A stretch of DNA of 9,223 bases from Nitriliruptorales bacterium. GTDB taxonomy: Bacteria > Actinomycetota > Nitriliruptoria > Euzebyales > Egibacteraceae. Numbering within the stretch: position 1 is the first letter of the stretch; each line of letters opens with the position of its first letter. The notes under the pieces were generated by a model. That model saw nothing but the letters and a program-made list of their open reading frames with translations. It was not told the DNA's origin and did no database searches. Positions 1-7,245 of the stretch are shown here, in pieces. The stretch is taken from NCBI GenBank assembly GCA_007133145.1, contig SLNF01000150.1, positions 1 through 9,223 on the forward strand. The letters run 5' to 3'. Position numbers and translations under genes: made by a program.

Positions 1-162
1 GTCGCACCGGCCCGCGCCGATGCCGCCGACCCGGGCCATCCCGCCTACGACGCCACCCGCCTCGAGCGTGCGGCCGGGCGTGGCCGGCCCCCGCGGGGCG
101 AGGCCGACCTCGCGCGCAGCCTCCCGCGGCTGTGGCACGCCTCGGACGGCTCGGCCGGATGA
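1..162 (+). CDS. C-terminal end of an unrecognised protein, coupled to dinB
   Basis: Frame 1 is open from the window edge to a TGA at 160-162 and gives the last 53 residues of a protein, ending in SLPRLWHASDGSAG. The TGA overlaps the dinB ATG as ATGA, the usual arrangement of translationally coupled genes, which is the main reason to believe this is real. The residues are rich in Ala, Arg, Asp and Pro with no membrane segment or motif I recognise, so no function is proposed. In a genome this GC-rich a 53-codon open stretch alone is weak evidence; the overlap and a plausible amino-acid composition raise it. Confidence 0.5.
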   Translation, partial: VAPARADAADPGHPAYDATRLERAAGRGRPPRGEADLARSLPRLWHASDGSAG

Positions 163-1379
163 GCACGGGTCCACGGGCCTATCCTCGCGGGGTGCGCCCA
201 TCCCGCCCCGCCGAGCCGATCCTCCACCTCGACATGGACGCCTTCTACGCCTCCGTCGAGGTCCGCGGCGACCCGACCCTCGCCGGACGGCCCGTCCTCG
301 TCGGGGGCACCGGTGGGCGCGGCGTCGTCGCGAGCGCCTCCTACGAGGCGCGTGCCCACGGGGTGCGCTCGGCGATGCCGATGGCCGAGGCCCTGCGCCG
401 CTGCCCCGACGCCGTCGTCCTCGCCCCGGACTTCGCGCGCTACCGCGAGGCCTCCGACGCCCTCATGGCCATCCTGCGCTCGGTCACCCCGCTCGTCGAG
501 CCGCTCTCCCTCGACGAGGCGTTCTGCGACGTCGGCGGGGCGGTGCGCCTGCTCGGCGAGCCCCCGACGATCGCCGAGGGGCTGCGGGCGCGCATCCGTG
601 AGGAGCTGCGCCTGCCCGCGAGCGTCGGCGTCGCGCCGAACAAGCTCCTCGCGAAGCTCTGTAGCGAGAAGGCCAAGCCCGACGGCCTCCTGCACCTGCC
701 CGCCGCTGAGGTCCGGGACTTCCTCGAGCCCCTCGACGTCCGCGACCTCTGGGGGGTCGGCGCCCAGACCGCGGGGCGTCTCGCGCGCTTCGGCCTCACC
801 ACCGTCGGCGACCTCGCCGCCGCCGACCCCACCACGCTCGTGCGCATCGTCGGGGAGGCCGCGGGCACCCAGCTCGCCCTGCTCGCGCGCGGTGAGGACC
901 CCCGGCCCGTCGTGCCCCACGAGCCCGCGAAGGGCATGAGCGCCGAGGAGACCTTCGACCACGACGTCGACGACCCCGAGGTCCTGCGCCGCGAGCTGCT
1001 CCGCCTCGCCGAGCGGGTCGCCCGACGGCTGCGTGCCGGCGGCGTGGCCGGGCGCACCGTCGTGCTCAAGCTGCGCTACGCGAGCTTCGAGACGATCACC
1101 CGCTCGCGCACCCTCGCAGTGGCCACCGACCAGGCCACCGAGCTGCACCACGAGGTCGTGGGCCTCCTCGAGGAACTGCGCCTCGAGCGCGTGCGCGTCC
1201 GTCTCGTCGGCGTCGGCGCGCACAACCTCGTCCCGGCGGACGGCGCCCGTCAGCTCGACCTGCTCGGCAGTGACCGCTGGGACCGCCTCGAGCGGGCCGC
1301 CGACCGCGCGCGCGAGCGCTTCGGCGACGCGGCGCTGACCCGCGGGGCGCTGCTCGAGGACGACGATCCTCCTGAGTGA
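159..1379 (+). CDS. dinB: DNA polymerase IV (Y-family translesion polymerase)
   Basis: Error-prone Y-family polymerase that extends primers past damaged or distorted template in the cytoplasm. With the ATG at 159 it has 406 residues, against about 350 in E. coli; most of the excess is a roughly 20-residue N-terminal lead and a C-terminal tail. Visible motifs: LHLDMDAFYASVE with metal-binding D25 and a Tyr (Y30) at the steric-gate position; SLDEAF with catalytic D119 and E120; SVGVAPNKLLAKLCSEKAKPDG from residue 155; the thumb helix-hairpin-helix WGVGAQTAGRLARFGLTTVGDL from about 198; then the little-finger domain. QLDLLG at 365-370 resembles the QLxLF beta-clamp-binding motif. The ATG at 159 is preferred because it overlaps the upstream stop; a GTG at 192 would still keep the whole fold. 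No LexA-type box is visible before it; if the upstream gene is real, the two are probably co-transcribed. Confidence 0.95.
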   Translation: MSTGPRAYPRGVRPSRPAEPILHLDMDAFYASVEVRGDPTLAGRPVLVGGTGGRGVVASASYEARAHGVRSAMPMAEALRRCPDAVVLAPDFARYREASDALMAILRSVTPLVEPLSLDEAFCDVGGAVRLLGEPPTIAEGLRARIREELRLPASVGVAPNKLLAKLCSEKAKPDGLLHLPAAEVRDFLEPLDVRDLWGVGAQTAGRLARFGLTTVGDLAAADPTTLVRIVGEAAGTQLALLARGEDPRPVVPHEPAKGMSAEETFDHDVDDPEVLRRELLRLAERVARRLRAGGVAGRTVVLKLRYASFETITRSRTLAVATDQATELHHEVVGLLEELRLERVRVRLVGVGAHNLVPADGARQLDLLGSDRWDRLERAADRARERFGDAALTRGALLEDDDPPE

Positions 1380-1394
1380 CCCCCTTCCGGGGGG
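1380..1394 (+). terminator. Short GC hairpin just after dinB
   Basis: CCCCC (1380-1384), a TTCC loop, then GGGGG (1389-1393) begins at the base after the dinB stop. The stem is only 5 bp and no T-run follows, so this is a weak terminator candidate placed mainly by position. Confidence 0.3.
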
Positions 1395-1416
1395 CCTTCC
1401 TGAGCTCTATGCTTCG

Positions 1417-1450
1417 CCGAACCGCCCGAGGAGGTGCGCGGCGCGTTCGG
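1417..1450. repeat. Inverted repeat CCGAAC/GTTCGG in the dinB-DUF3040 gap
   Basis: Perfect 6-bp arms CCGAAC (1417-1422) and GTTCGG (1445-1450) enclose 22 bases, with a possible inner GCC (1424-1426)/GGC (1440-1442) pairing. It may fold as an RNA hairpin or bind a protein. The arms resemble half-sites of the actinobacterial SOS box, but that box has a 4-base spacer, so this is not one. The rest of the 126-bp gap holds no clear promoter; CACAAT at 1457-1462 is a possible -10 without a convincing -35. Confidence 0.3.
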
Positions 1451-1505
1451 GTGACGCACAATCGGGGCACAGTCGCAGTGACGACGACGAACCGCGGAGC
1501 TACGG

Positions 1506-1862
1506 ATGCCACTGTCCGATCGTGAGCAGCAGATCCTCAGCGACATCGAGGCTCGGCTTCGCGCCGATGACCCGAAGTTCGCCAAGACCGTCGGCACGAC
1601 GACGGTCTCCACGAACGTGCGGCGCAAGATCAAGCTCTCCGTCGCGACGTTCGTCCTCGGGTTCCTGCTCCTGCTCTTCCTCATCGTGAGCTTCTGGTTC
1701 GCCGTCGCCGGGTTCGTGCTCATGCTCGCCAGCGCGATCTACGGCGGCACCCAGCTCAAGCGCCTCGGGGCGGACCAGAACAGCGATCTCGGAGGGCAAG
1801 TGCGCGGCGGCTTCGATCAGTACATGCGCGACAAGCGCGATCGGGGCAAGCGCAGCGAGTAG
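1506..1862 (+). CDS. DUF3040 family small membrane protein
   Basis: A 118-residue protein whose start MPLSDREQQILSDIEARLRADDPKF matches the typical opening of the actinobacterial DUF3040 family: an N-terminal helix with the [ADE]DPKFA signature at about 20-26. Basic residues RRKIK at 39-43 precede two close membrane segments, about 44-62 and 63-81, followed by a hydrophilic tail rich in Lys, Arg and Asp. This predicts a helical hairpin with both ends in the cytoplasm. Molecular function is unknown for the family, which from memory is often found near mraZ and cell-division genes, as here. GGAG at 1496-1499 lies 6 bases before the ATG and fixes the start. The gene is 126 bp behind dinB and may have its own promoter. 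Family assignment is confident; any division or envelope role is inference from location. Confidence 0.9.
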   Translation: MPLSDREQQILSDIEARLRADDPKFAKTVGTTTVSTNVRRKIKLSVATFVLGFLLLLFLIVSFWFAVAGFVLMLASAIYGGTQLKRLGADQNSDLGGQVRGGFDQYMRDKRDRGKRSE

Positions 1863-1863
1863 G

Positions 1864-1880
1864 CTGCCGGACGCCGGCAG
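1864..1880. terminator. Hairpin between convergent genes
   Basis: CTGCCGG (1864-1870), loop ACG, CCGGCAG (1874-1880) is a perfect 7-bp stem lying wholly in the 34-bp gap between the DUF3040 stop and the stop of the transglutaminase gene on the other strand. Being symmetrical, it could end transcription from both sides. There is no T-run on either side, so the mechanism is uncertain. Confidence 0.55.
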
Positions 1881-1896
1881 GGTCCGACCGTCCGCG

Positions 1897-4197
1897 TCAG
1901 CGTGCCCTGCGGGCGACTGCTGAAGTCAGCATCTGACGTGCTTGCCGCGCCCACCGGCGCAGTTGTCCAGCGAGGCTGCGCGGCGCGGGTACCGCCGCGC
2001 TGAGGCCGGCCAGTGCCCGCTCCGCCGCCGCGGCCTCGTCCTCGTCGACCTCGGGAGCGAAGCGCGCCCGCCCGGAGGCCAGGGCGAGACGGCGGGCCGG
2101 GGCGTCCGCTCCCGGCGCGGCGACCGCGGCGATGCGCGCGAGCGCCTCCCGATCGGTCTCCGAGGGTTGCGGGCGTACGCCCAGACCCGCACCGAGGCGC
2201 AGCGCGGCGCGGCGGCTGCGCCGGATGCGCTCCCGCGGGTCCGGGGGTGCCCGGCGTCGTCGCGCGCCCCACACCAACGCGGTGGCGAGCGCCGCAGCGG
2301 CGAGCAGGAGGAGCAGCGGCGCCCAACCCGGTCCTCCCTCCTCGAGGTCGGCCGCGGAGTCGGTCCCGGCGGCCCCCGGCTCGTGACCATCGCCCTCGAT
2401 CTCGGGGGCGACGTCGTCGGGGGTGAGCGCACCGACGTCGTCGTCGGGCGCGGCCGGCTCGCTCGTCGCGCCCGCGAGTTCGCCCGCCTCGGTGTCGCCG
2501 GCGAGGAGGTCGCCGCCGGAGGGCACGAGGATGTTGCCGTCGCTGCGGGGCGTCGGCTCGAAGGCGACCCATCCCACCTCCGGGAAGAGGACCTCGACCC
2601 AGGCGTGGGCGTTGGCGTCGGAGACCTGCCAGACGCCCTCGTCGGCGTCGACGAGCGTACCGGGGGTGTAGCCGACCGCGACCCGGCTCGGCACGTCGAG
2701 GGTGCGCAGCATGAGCGCCATCGTCGCGGCGAACTGCTCGCAGTAGCCGATGCGGGCCTCGAGGAAGTCGAGGAGCGCCTCACCGGAGTGCCCGATGGGG
2801 GGGTCGAGGGAGTACGTCCAGGACTGCAGCTCGCGCTGGATCGCAAGCGCGTGACGCAGCGGGGTGTCGGCACCCGCCGCGGTGGTGATCTCCCGGGCGA
2901 GGGCGCCGAGCTCGTCGGGCACCGTGGGAGGCAGGTCGGTGAGCGCGCTGTCGGGCGCGAAGCCCTCCGCGCCGTCGAGCCGCTCGGGATCGGGGTCGGG
3001 CAGCGCCGCGGTGACCTCGTAGGCGTCGCCGGGGCCGAGGCGCTCGCCGCGGTCGAGGGTGAGCGTGCCCGAGCGCGGGTCGTGCTGGAAGGCCTCGGCA
3101 CGCGGCCCGTCGACGGCGATCGGGGGGTAGGGGGTCGGCACGAGCACGCCGTCGAGGTCGAGGACGTCGACGGCGACGGTGAGCTCCTCGGCCGCCCCGG
3201 GGGTGATCTCGGGCTCGATGCCGCCTCCGACCGGGGCGCCGCGGATCCGCTCGGTCGTCCACTGCTCGTCGTCGTAGACGTCGAGCGCGGTCGTGCGCAG
3301 GTAGACCGGTCGCGGGCTGCGCACCTCGAGCACCGGACCGGTGTCCTCGGCGGTGAGCGCCGGCCGCAGGCCGACCATGGGGTTCGTCGTCACCGTCGAG
3401 CCACCGCCGCCGCGCACCTCGTAGAGCGGCGCCTCGTCGAAGCCCGGCAGGGCGTCGGCGAGCGTGAGGGCGACCGCGGTCGCCCCTGCGAGCATCACCG
3501 CGGCGACGGCGACCGCTGCCGCCCGGGGACGCGGCGGGCGGGCCCCGCTCCAGCGCCCGAGGTCGAGGGCGCCGGTCGCAGCGAGCACGAGCCCGGAGGC
3601 CGCGAGGAAGGGCACGACGAGCCAGAGCCCGCTCGTGTCGACGAGTGGCAGGGGCACCGCGAAGGCCACGAGCGCGATCGCGAGGGTCGCCAGGGGAGCG
3701 GCGCGCACGAGCAGGGCCTCGGCCAGGGCAGTGGCCAGCAGCCACACCGCGCTCACGGCGAGCAGGAGCAGCGGGGCGCTCGCCGCGACGGGGGCGACGC
3801 CCTCGGCGATGTCGGCGGGTAGCGCCGCGAGGAGGTCGCCGCCGACCTCGAGGGTCTCCCGCGTCGGCACGACCCAGGCGACGGTCGTCGCCGGTGCGAG
3901 CAGGGCCGAGGAGAAGCCCGCCCAGCCGCTGAGGGCGATGACCCAGCGCAACGGCGCACTGATGGGCAGACGGCTCGCGGCCCAGGCAAGGACGCTCGCG
4001 GCGAGGGCCGCGGCGGCGAGGGGCGCCAGCCACTCCGTGCCCTCGAAGACCTCGCGCAATGGCGCGGCGCTCGCGGTGAGGAGCAGCAGGAGCAGGAGGA
4101 GCCGGCCGGCACCGGGCGGTGGTGGCGCGGACGGCGCCGGTGCCGCGCGGGGCTCGGGCCGGCCGTTGGTGCGGGGAGGATCGGCCAGCGCGGTCAT
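1897..4197 (-). CDS. TgpA-like membrane transglutaminase-domain protein
   Basis: A 766-residue membrane protein with the TgpA layout. Residues 1-250 carry about six to seven hydrophobic segments (near 31-48, 58-75, 86-108, 141-162, 167-184, 190-210, 226-248), matching the DUF3488 region. A large, presumably extracytoplasmic part follows, with the transglutaminase core at about 440-550: GYCEQFA has the nucleophile C486, NAHAWVEV has H531, and WVAFEPTP puts E547 where Asp completes the classical triad. Residues 552-622 are an acidic, low-complexity linker; a last membrane helix at about 625-645 leads to a cytoplasmic tail resembling DUF4129 (650-766). The reaction is unproven; the fold supports thiol protease or transamidase activity on envelope proteins or peptides. 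The ATG overlaps the TGA of the DUF58 gene by 4 bp, with GGGTGG just upstream, so translation is probably coupled. Last gene of the operon. Confidence 0.93.
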   Translation of the reverse strand: MTALADPPRTNGRPEPRAAPAPSAPPPPGAGRLLLLLLLLTASAAPLREVFEGTEWLAPLAAAALAASVLAWAASRLPISAPLRWVIALSGWAGFSSALLAPATTVAWVVPTRETLEVGGDLLAALPADIAEGVAPVAASAPLLLLAVSAVWLLATALAEALLVRAAPLATLAIALVAFAVPLPLVDTSGLWLVVPFLAASGLVLAATGALDLGRWSGARPPRPRAAAVAVAAVMLAGATAVALTLADALPGFDEAPLYEVRGGGGSTVTTNPMVGLRPALTAEDTGPVLEVRSPRPVYLRTTALDVYDDEQWTTERIRGAPVGGGIEPEITPGAAEELTVAVDVLDLDGVLVPTPYPPIAVDGPRAEAFQHDPRSGTLTLDRGERLGPGDAYEVTAALPDPDPERLDGAEGFAPDSALTDLPPTVPDELGALAREITTAAGADTPLRHALAIQRELQSWTYSLDPPIGHSGEALLDFLEARIGYCEQFAATMALMLRTLDVPSRVAVGYTPGTLVDADEGVWQVSDANAHAWVEVLFPEVGWVAFEPTPRSDGNILVPSGGDLLAGDTEAGELAGATSEPAAPDDDVGALTPDDVAPEIEGDGHEPGAAGTDSAADLEEGGPGWAPLLLLLAAAALATALVWGARRRRAPPDPRERIRRSRRAALRLGAGLGVRPQPSETDREALARIAAVAAPGADAPARRLALASGRARFAPEVDEDEAAAAERALAGLSAAVPAPRSLAGQLRRWARQARQMLTSAVARRAR

Positions 4198-5441
4198 GTC
4201 GCCACCCGTCGGCGTCGCGGGGTGGTGAGGGCCTCACGCCAGCCGTCGGCGACACCCTCTGCGAGCGACCCGGCGCGCCAGCGCGCGAGTCGCAGGAGGG
4301 CGACGAGGTCCTCGGCGCGCTCGCGCGTCCCGCCGTCGGCGGTGGCAGCGACGAGCGCGATCGCCCCCGGCAGGGAGCGTCCGGTGCGCAGCAACGCGGC
4401 GATATCGGGCTCGGCGGTGAGCGCTCCGCGGCCGGGCGCGGGTGCGAGGACGGCGACGACGAGGCCCGGGGCGAGCCCGCGGTGCAGCCCGTCGAGGGTC
4501 GCAGCGAGACGGTCGGCGTGGCTCGGCGCGACCTCGGCGAGGCGCTCGAGGTGGGTCGAGGCGCGCGCAGTCGGACGGGGAGCGGGGTCGTCCTGGAGCA
4601 CGAGACGGACCTCGTAGCCGCGAGCCTCGAGGTGGACGCAGGCACTCGCCGCCGCACTCACCGCACGCTCGAACGCCTCCCGCCCCTGCGGCCCGCCCTG
4701 CCGGGCGCGGGTGTCGAGGACGACGCTGGCCTGGGCCGCCCAAGGCTGCTCGTGCTGGCGCACCATGAGCTTGGCCCGGCGCGCGGTCGACGGCCAGTGC
4801 ACCCGGCGCAGGTCGTCGCCGGGGTGGTACTCCCGCATCGTGTGGAACTCGTCGCCGACGTCGAGGAGCCGGCGCCGTTCGGCCGTGCCGCCGCCGAGCG
4901 CGGTGCCCGGCAGCCGGGCCTCGGGGAGGTCGACGATGCGCGGCCAGACGAGCACCGTCGACGTCGCGGCGTAGCGGCGGCGCTGCTCGGCGAGGCCGAA
5001 GGGGTCGCGCACGGCGACGGCCAGTGGGCCGATCCGCCAGCGCCCGCGGCCGGGCGGGAGGGCCTCGTAGGAGGCCGTCATCGTCGCCCCGGCCGGCAAC
5101 CCGCTGAGGATCGCCCGCGGCGCGGCGGGCCCACCAGAGCGCCAGGTGGTGAGCGCGGCCGGACAGTCGTCCTCGACGAGCAGGGTCCCCAGCGGCAGGC
5201 GGCCGTCGTTGCGGAGGTCGATGGCGACCTCGAAGGCCTCGTCGGGGCCGAGGCGCTCGGGGTGGACCCGCCGCCGCACCGCCACCGCGGCGGTCGAGAG
5301 TTGGACCGAGGCGGTCGCGAGGAGGACGAGTGCGGCGGCGGCCACCGCCGCCGCGTAGAGCTCCCCGACGCCGAGGATCCGCCCCGCCGCGAGGGTGGCA
5401 ACCGCGCCGAGGAGCAGGGCGAGCCCCCGCCGGGTCGGCAC
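4194..5441 (-). CDS. DUF58 domain protein, partner of MoxR ATPase
   Basis: A 415-residue protein. Two hydrophobic segments at about 6-20 and 28-48 anchor it in the membrane; the remainder is probably cytoplasmic or partly surface-exposed. DPFGL at 146-150 and REYHPGDDLRRVHWPSTARRAKLMVRQ from 203 are the hallmark of the DUF58 family, and VVLDTR at 240-245 resembles the first strand of a von Willebrand A fold, as is usual after that motif. DUF58 proteins are regularly encoded with MoxR AAA+ ATPases and are thought to work with them in assembling or activating partner proteins; the partner here is not known. The start is a GTG at 5439-5441, 3 bases after the moxR stop, so its ribosome-binding region (GGGGGTAGG) lies in the moxR end. 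Its stop overlaps the next start by 4 bp, making it the middle gene of one transcript. Confidence 0.93.
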   Translation of the reverse strand: MPTRRGLALLLGAVATLAAGRILGVGELYAAAVAAAALVLLATASVQLSTAAVAVRRRVHPERLGPDEAFEVAIDLRNDGRLPLGTLLVEDDCPAALTTWRSGGPAAPRAILSGLPAGATMTASYEALPPGRGRWRIGPLAVAVRDPFGLAEQRRRYAATSTVLVWPRIVDLPEARLPGTALGGGTAERRRLLDVGDEFHTMREYHPGDDLRRVHWPSTARRAKLMVRQHEQPWAAQASVVLDTRARQGGPQGREAFERAVSAAASACVHLEARGYEVRLVLQDDPAPRPTARASTHLERLAEVAPSHADRLAATLDGLHRGLAPGLVVAVLAPAPGRGALTAEPDIAALLRTGRSLPGAIALVAATADGGTRERAEDLVALLRLARWRAGSLAEGVADGWREALTTPRRRRVAT

Positions 5442-5444
5442 GAC

Positions 5445-6419
<975 letters not shown>

Positions 6420-6452
6420 GGAGGGCTCCTCGTCGGCGCGTGGTGACCGCGG

Positions 6453-6483
6453 CGGTGCCACCGGTCCCGTACTGTACCGACCG
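6453..6483. promoter_or_regulatory. Palindromes in the tetR/moxR divergent gap; candidate TetR operator
   Basis: Two palindromes abut. The first is CGGTG-C-CACCG at 6453-6463, perfect. The second has outer arms CGGTC (6462-6466) and GACCG (6479-6483) around the core GTAC-T-GTAC (6469-6477); core and outer arms are centred within half a base of each other. TetR proteins bind palindromes of about this size, usually next to their own gene. Binding here is inference. On the minus strand TACAGT inside the core could be a -10 for the moxR operon, but no -35 supports it. Confidence 0.45.
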
Positions 6484-6515
6484 CACCTGCGGGCATCCGC
6501 GGTTCGACCTCGTTC

Positions 6516-6521
6516 TACGAT
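6516..6521 (+). promoter_or_regulatory. Candidate -10 of tetR, implying a near-leaderless transcript
   Basis: TACGAT fits the actinobacterial TAnnnT -10 pattern and ends 9 bases before the tetR ATG, so transcription would begin almost at the start codon. No Shine-Dalgarno precedes the ATG (the preceding bases are GCTCCTGCG), which agrees with a leaderless message. No good -35 hexamer is visible. Confidence 0.35.
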
Positions 6522-6530
6522 GCTCCTGCG

Positions 6531-7166
6531 ATGGTCGAGCAGCAGGCTGCACCGCAGCGAGGATCCCGTGGCGCGCGTACCGCCGCGCGGTTGCGCCACG
6601 CCGCCGAGGAGGCCTTCGGCGAGCTCGGCTGGCAGGGCACGCGGGTGCAGGACATCGTGCGCCGTGCCGGGGTGAGCCACGGGACGTTCTACAACTACTA
6701 CGACAACCGCGCGGCGGTGCTCGAGGAGCTCGTCGCCGACAGCCACGCGGCGTTCGTCGCGCTCGCCTCCGCGCCCTGGCACGCCGACGACGTCCGCGGC
6801 GCGCTCGAGCGCGTCATCGGCGGGTTCCTCGAGCGCTACCGTCGTGACGCCGTGGTCATGGGCACCTGGCTCGAGGCCGCGCAGCACGAGGAGCGCTTCG
6901 CCGAGCTCTACCGCCGATCGAGGGCGCTGTTCGTCGAGCGCGTCGCCGAGCAGGTCGCCTCGGTGCTCGCGGCCTCCCAACGCGGGGCGGGCCCACCGGC
7001 GCACACCGTCGCGGCGTCGCTCGTGGCGATGGTCGAGCACTTCGCCTACTGCTGGGTCGTGCTCGGCGAGCCCCACGAGCACGACGACGCCCTCGACGCG
7101 CTCGTGCTCGTCTGGGGCGGGGCGCTCAACGAGCTCGCGGGGTTCGCGGTGGTCGAGGGCTCGTAG
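6531..7166 (+). CDS. TetR-family transcriptional regulator
   Basis: A 211-residue DNA-binding regulator. Residues 16-62 form the TetR N-terminal domain: RTAARLRHAAEEAFGELGW, then the helix-turn-helix TRVQDIVRRAGVSHGTFYNYYDN at 37-59, with the family's typical TFYNYY recognition end. The rest is an all-helical ligand and dimerisation domain with no ligand-specific motif I can read; the pattern FxLxVxxL near the C-terminus (AFAYCWVVLGEP-like, about 167-178) resembles general fatty-acid or drug-type TetR proteins but is not diagnostic. The start is the ATG at 6531; there is no Shine-Dalgarno, so a leaderless transcript is suggested. The gene faces away from moxR over a 111-bp gap with palindromes, the usual geometry for a repressor of itself and its divergent neighbour. 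Target and inducer are unknown. Confidence 0.93.
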   Translation: MVEQQAAPQRGSRGARTAARLRHAAEEAFGELGWQGTRVQDIVRRAGVSHGTFYNYYDNRAAVLEELVADSHAAFVALASAPWHADDVRGALERVIGGFLERYRRDAVVMGTWLEAAQHEERFAELYRRSRALFVERVAEQVASVLAASQRGAGPPAHTVAASLVAMVEHFAYCWVVLGEPHEHDDALDALVLVWGGALNELAGFAVVEGS

Positions 7167-7214
7167 GCGGCGCTAGCATGGCCGCGCCGACGGAGGGCCC
7201 ACGGGCTCGACCAC
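7149..7214. repeat. 9-bp inverted repeat around the end of tetR
   Basis: GTGGTCGAG (7149-7157, inside the end of tetR) and CTCGACCAC (7206-7214) are perfect reverse complements 48 bases apart and enclose the 7168-7189 hairpin, so the RNA could form a nested structure. GTC-GAG and CTC-GAC are common codon pairs in this genome, so chance remains possible. Confidence 0.3.
7168..7189 (+). terminator. Hairpin immediately after tetR
   Basis: CGGCGC (7168-7173) and GCGCCG (7184-7189) make a perfect 6-bp stem with a 10-base loop, starting one base after the tetR stop. No T-run follows. The loop contains TAGCAT (7174-7179), which could instead be a -10 for the HNH gene; the two readings are not exclusive but neither is secure. 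Confidence 0.35.
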
Positions 7215-7225
7215 GACCGGCTCTC

Positions 7226-7245
7226 CGCGGCGGGAGGGCCGCGTG
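7226..7245 (+). promoter_or_regulatory. Ribosome-binding site of the HNH gene held in a hairpin loop
   Basis: CGCGGC (7226-7231) and GCCGCG (7238-7243) form a perfect 6-bp stem whose 6-base loop is exactly GGGAGG, the Shine-Dalgarno sequence; the last stem base is the G of the GTG start. The purine run supports the 7243 start, and the fold could modulate initiation. Confidence 0.45.

Noticed and set aside
45..1223. Minus-strand open frame (392 codons) opposite dinB
   Set aside because: Antisense to dinB, which carries every polymerase motif; the reverse frame shows none.
1417..1450. LexA/SOS box near dinB
   Set aside because: The arms resemble SOS half-sites, but the spacer is 22 bases instead of 4 and the element lies after dinB, not before it.
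1942..3822. Plus-strand open frame (626 codons) opposite the transglutaminase gene
   Set aside because: Antisense to a gene with an intact catalytic core and membrane segments; composition is low-complexity and matches no family.
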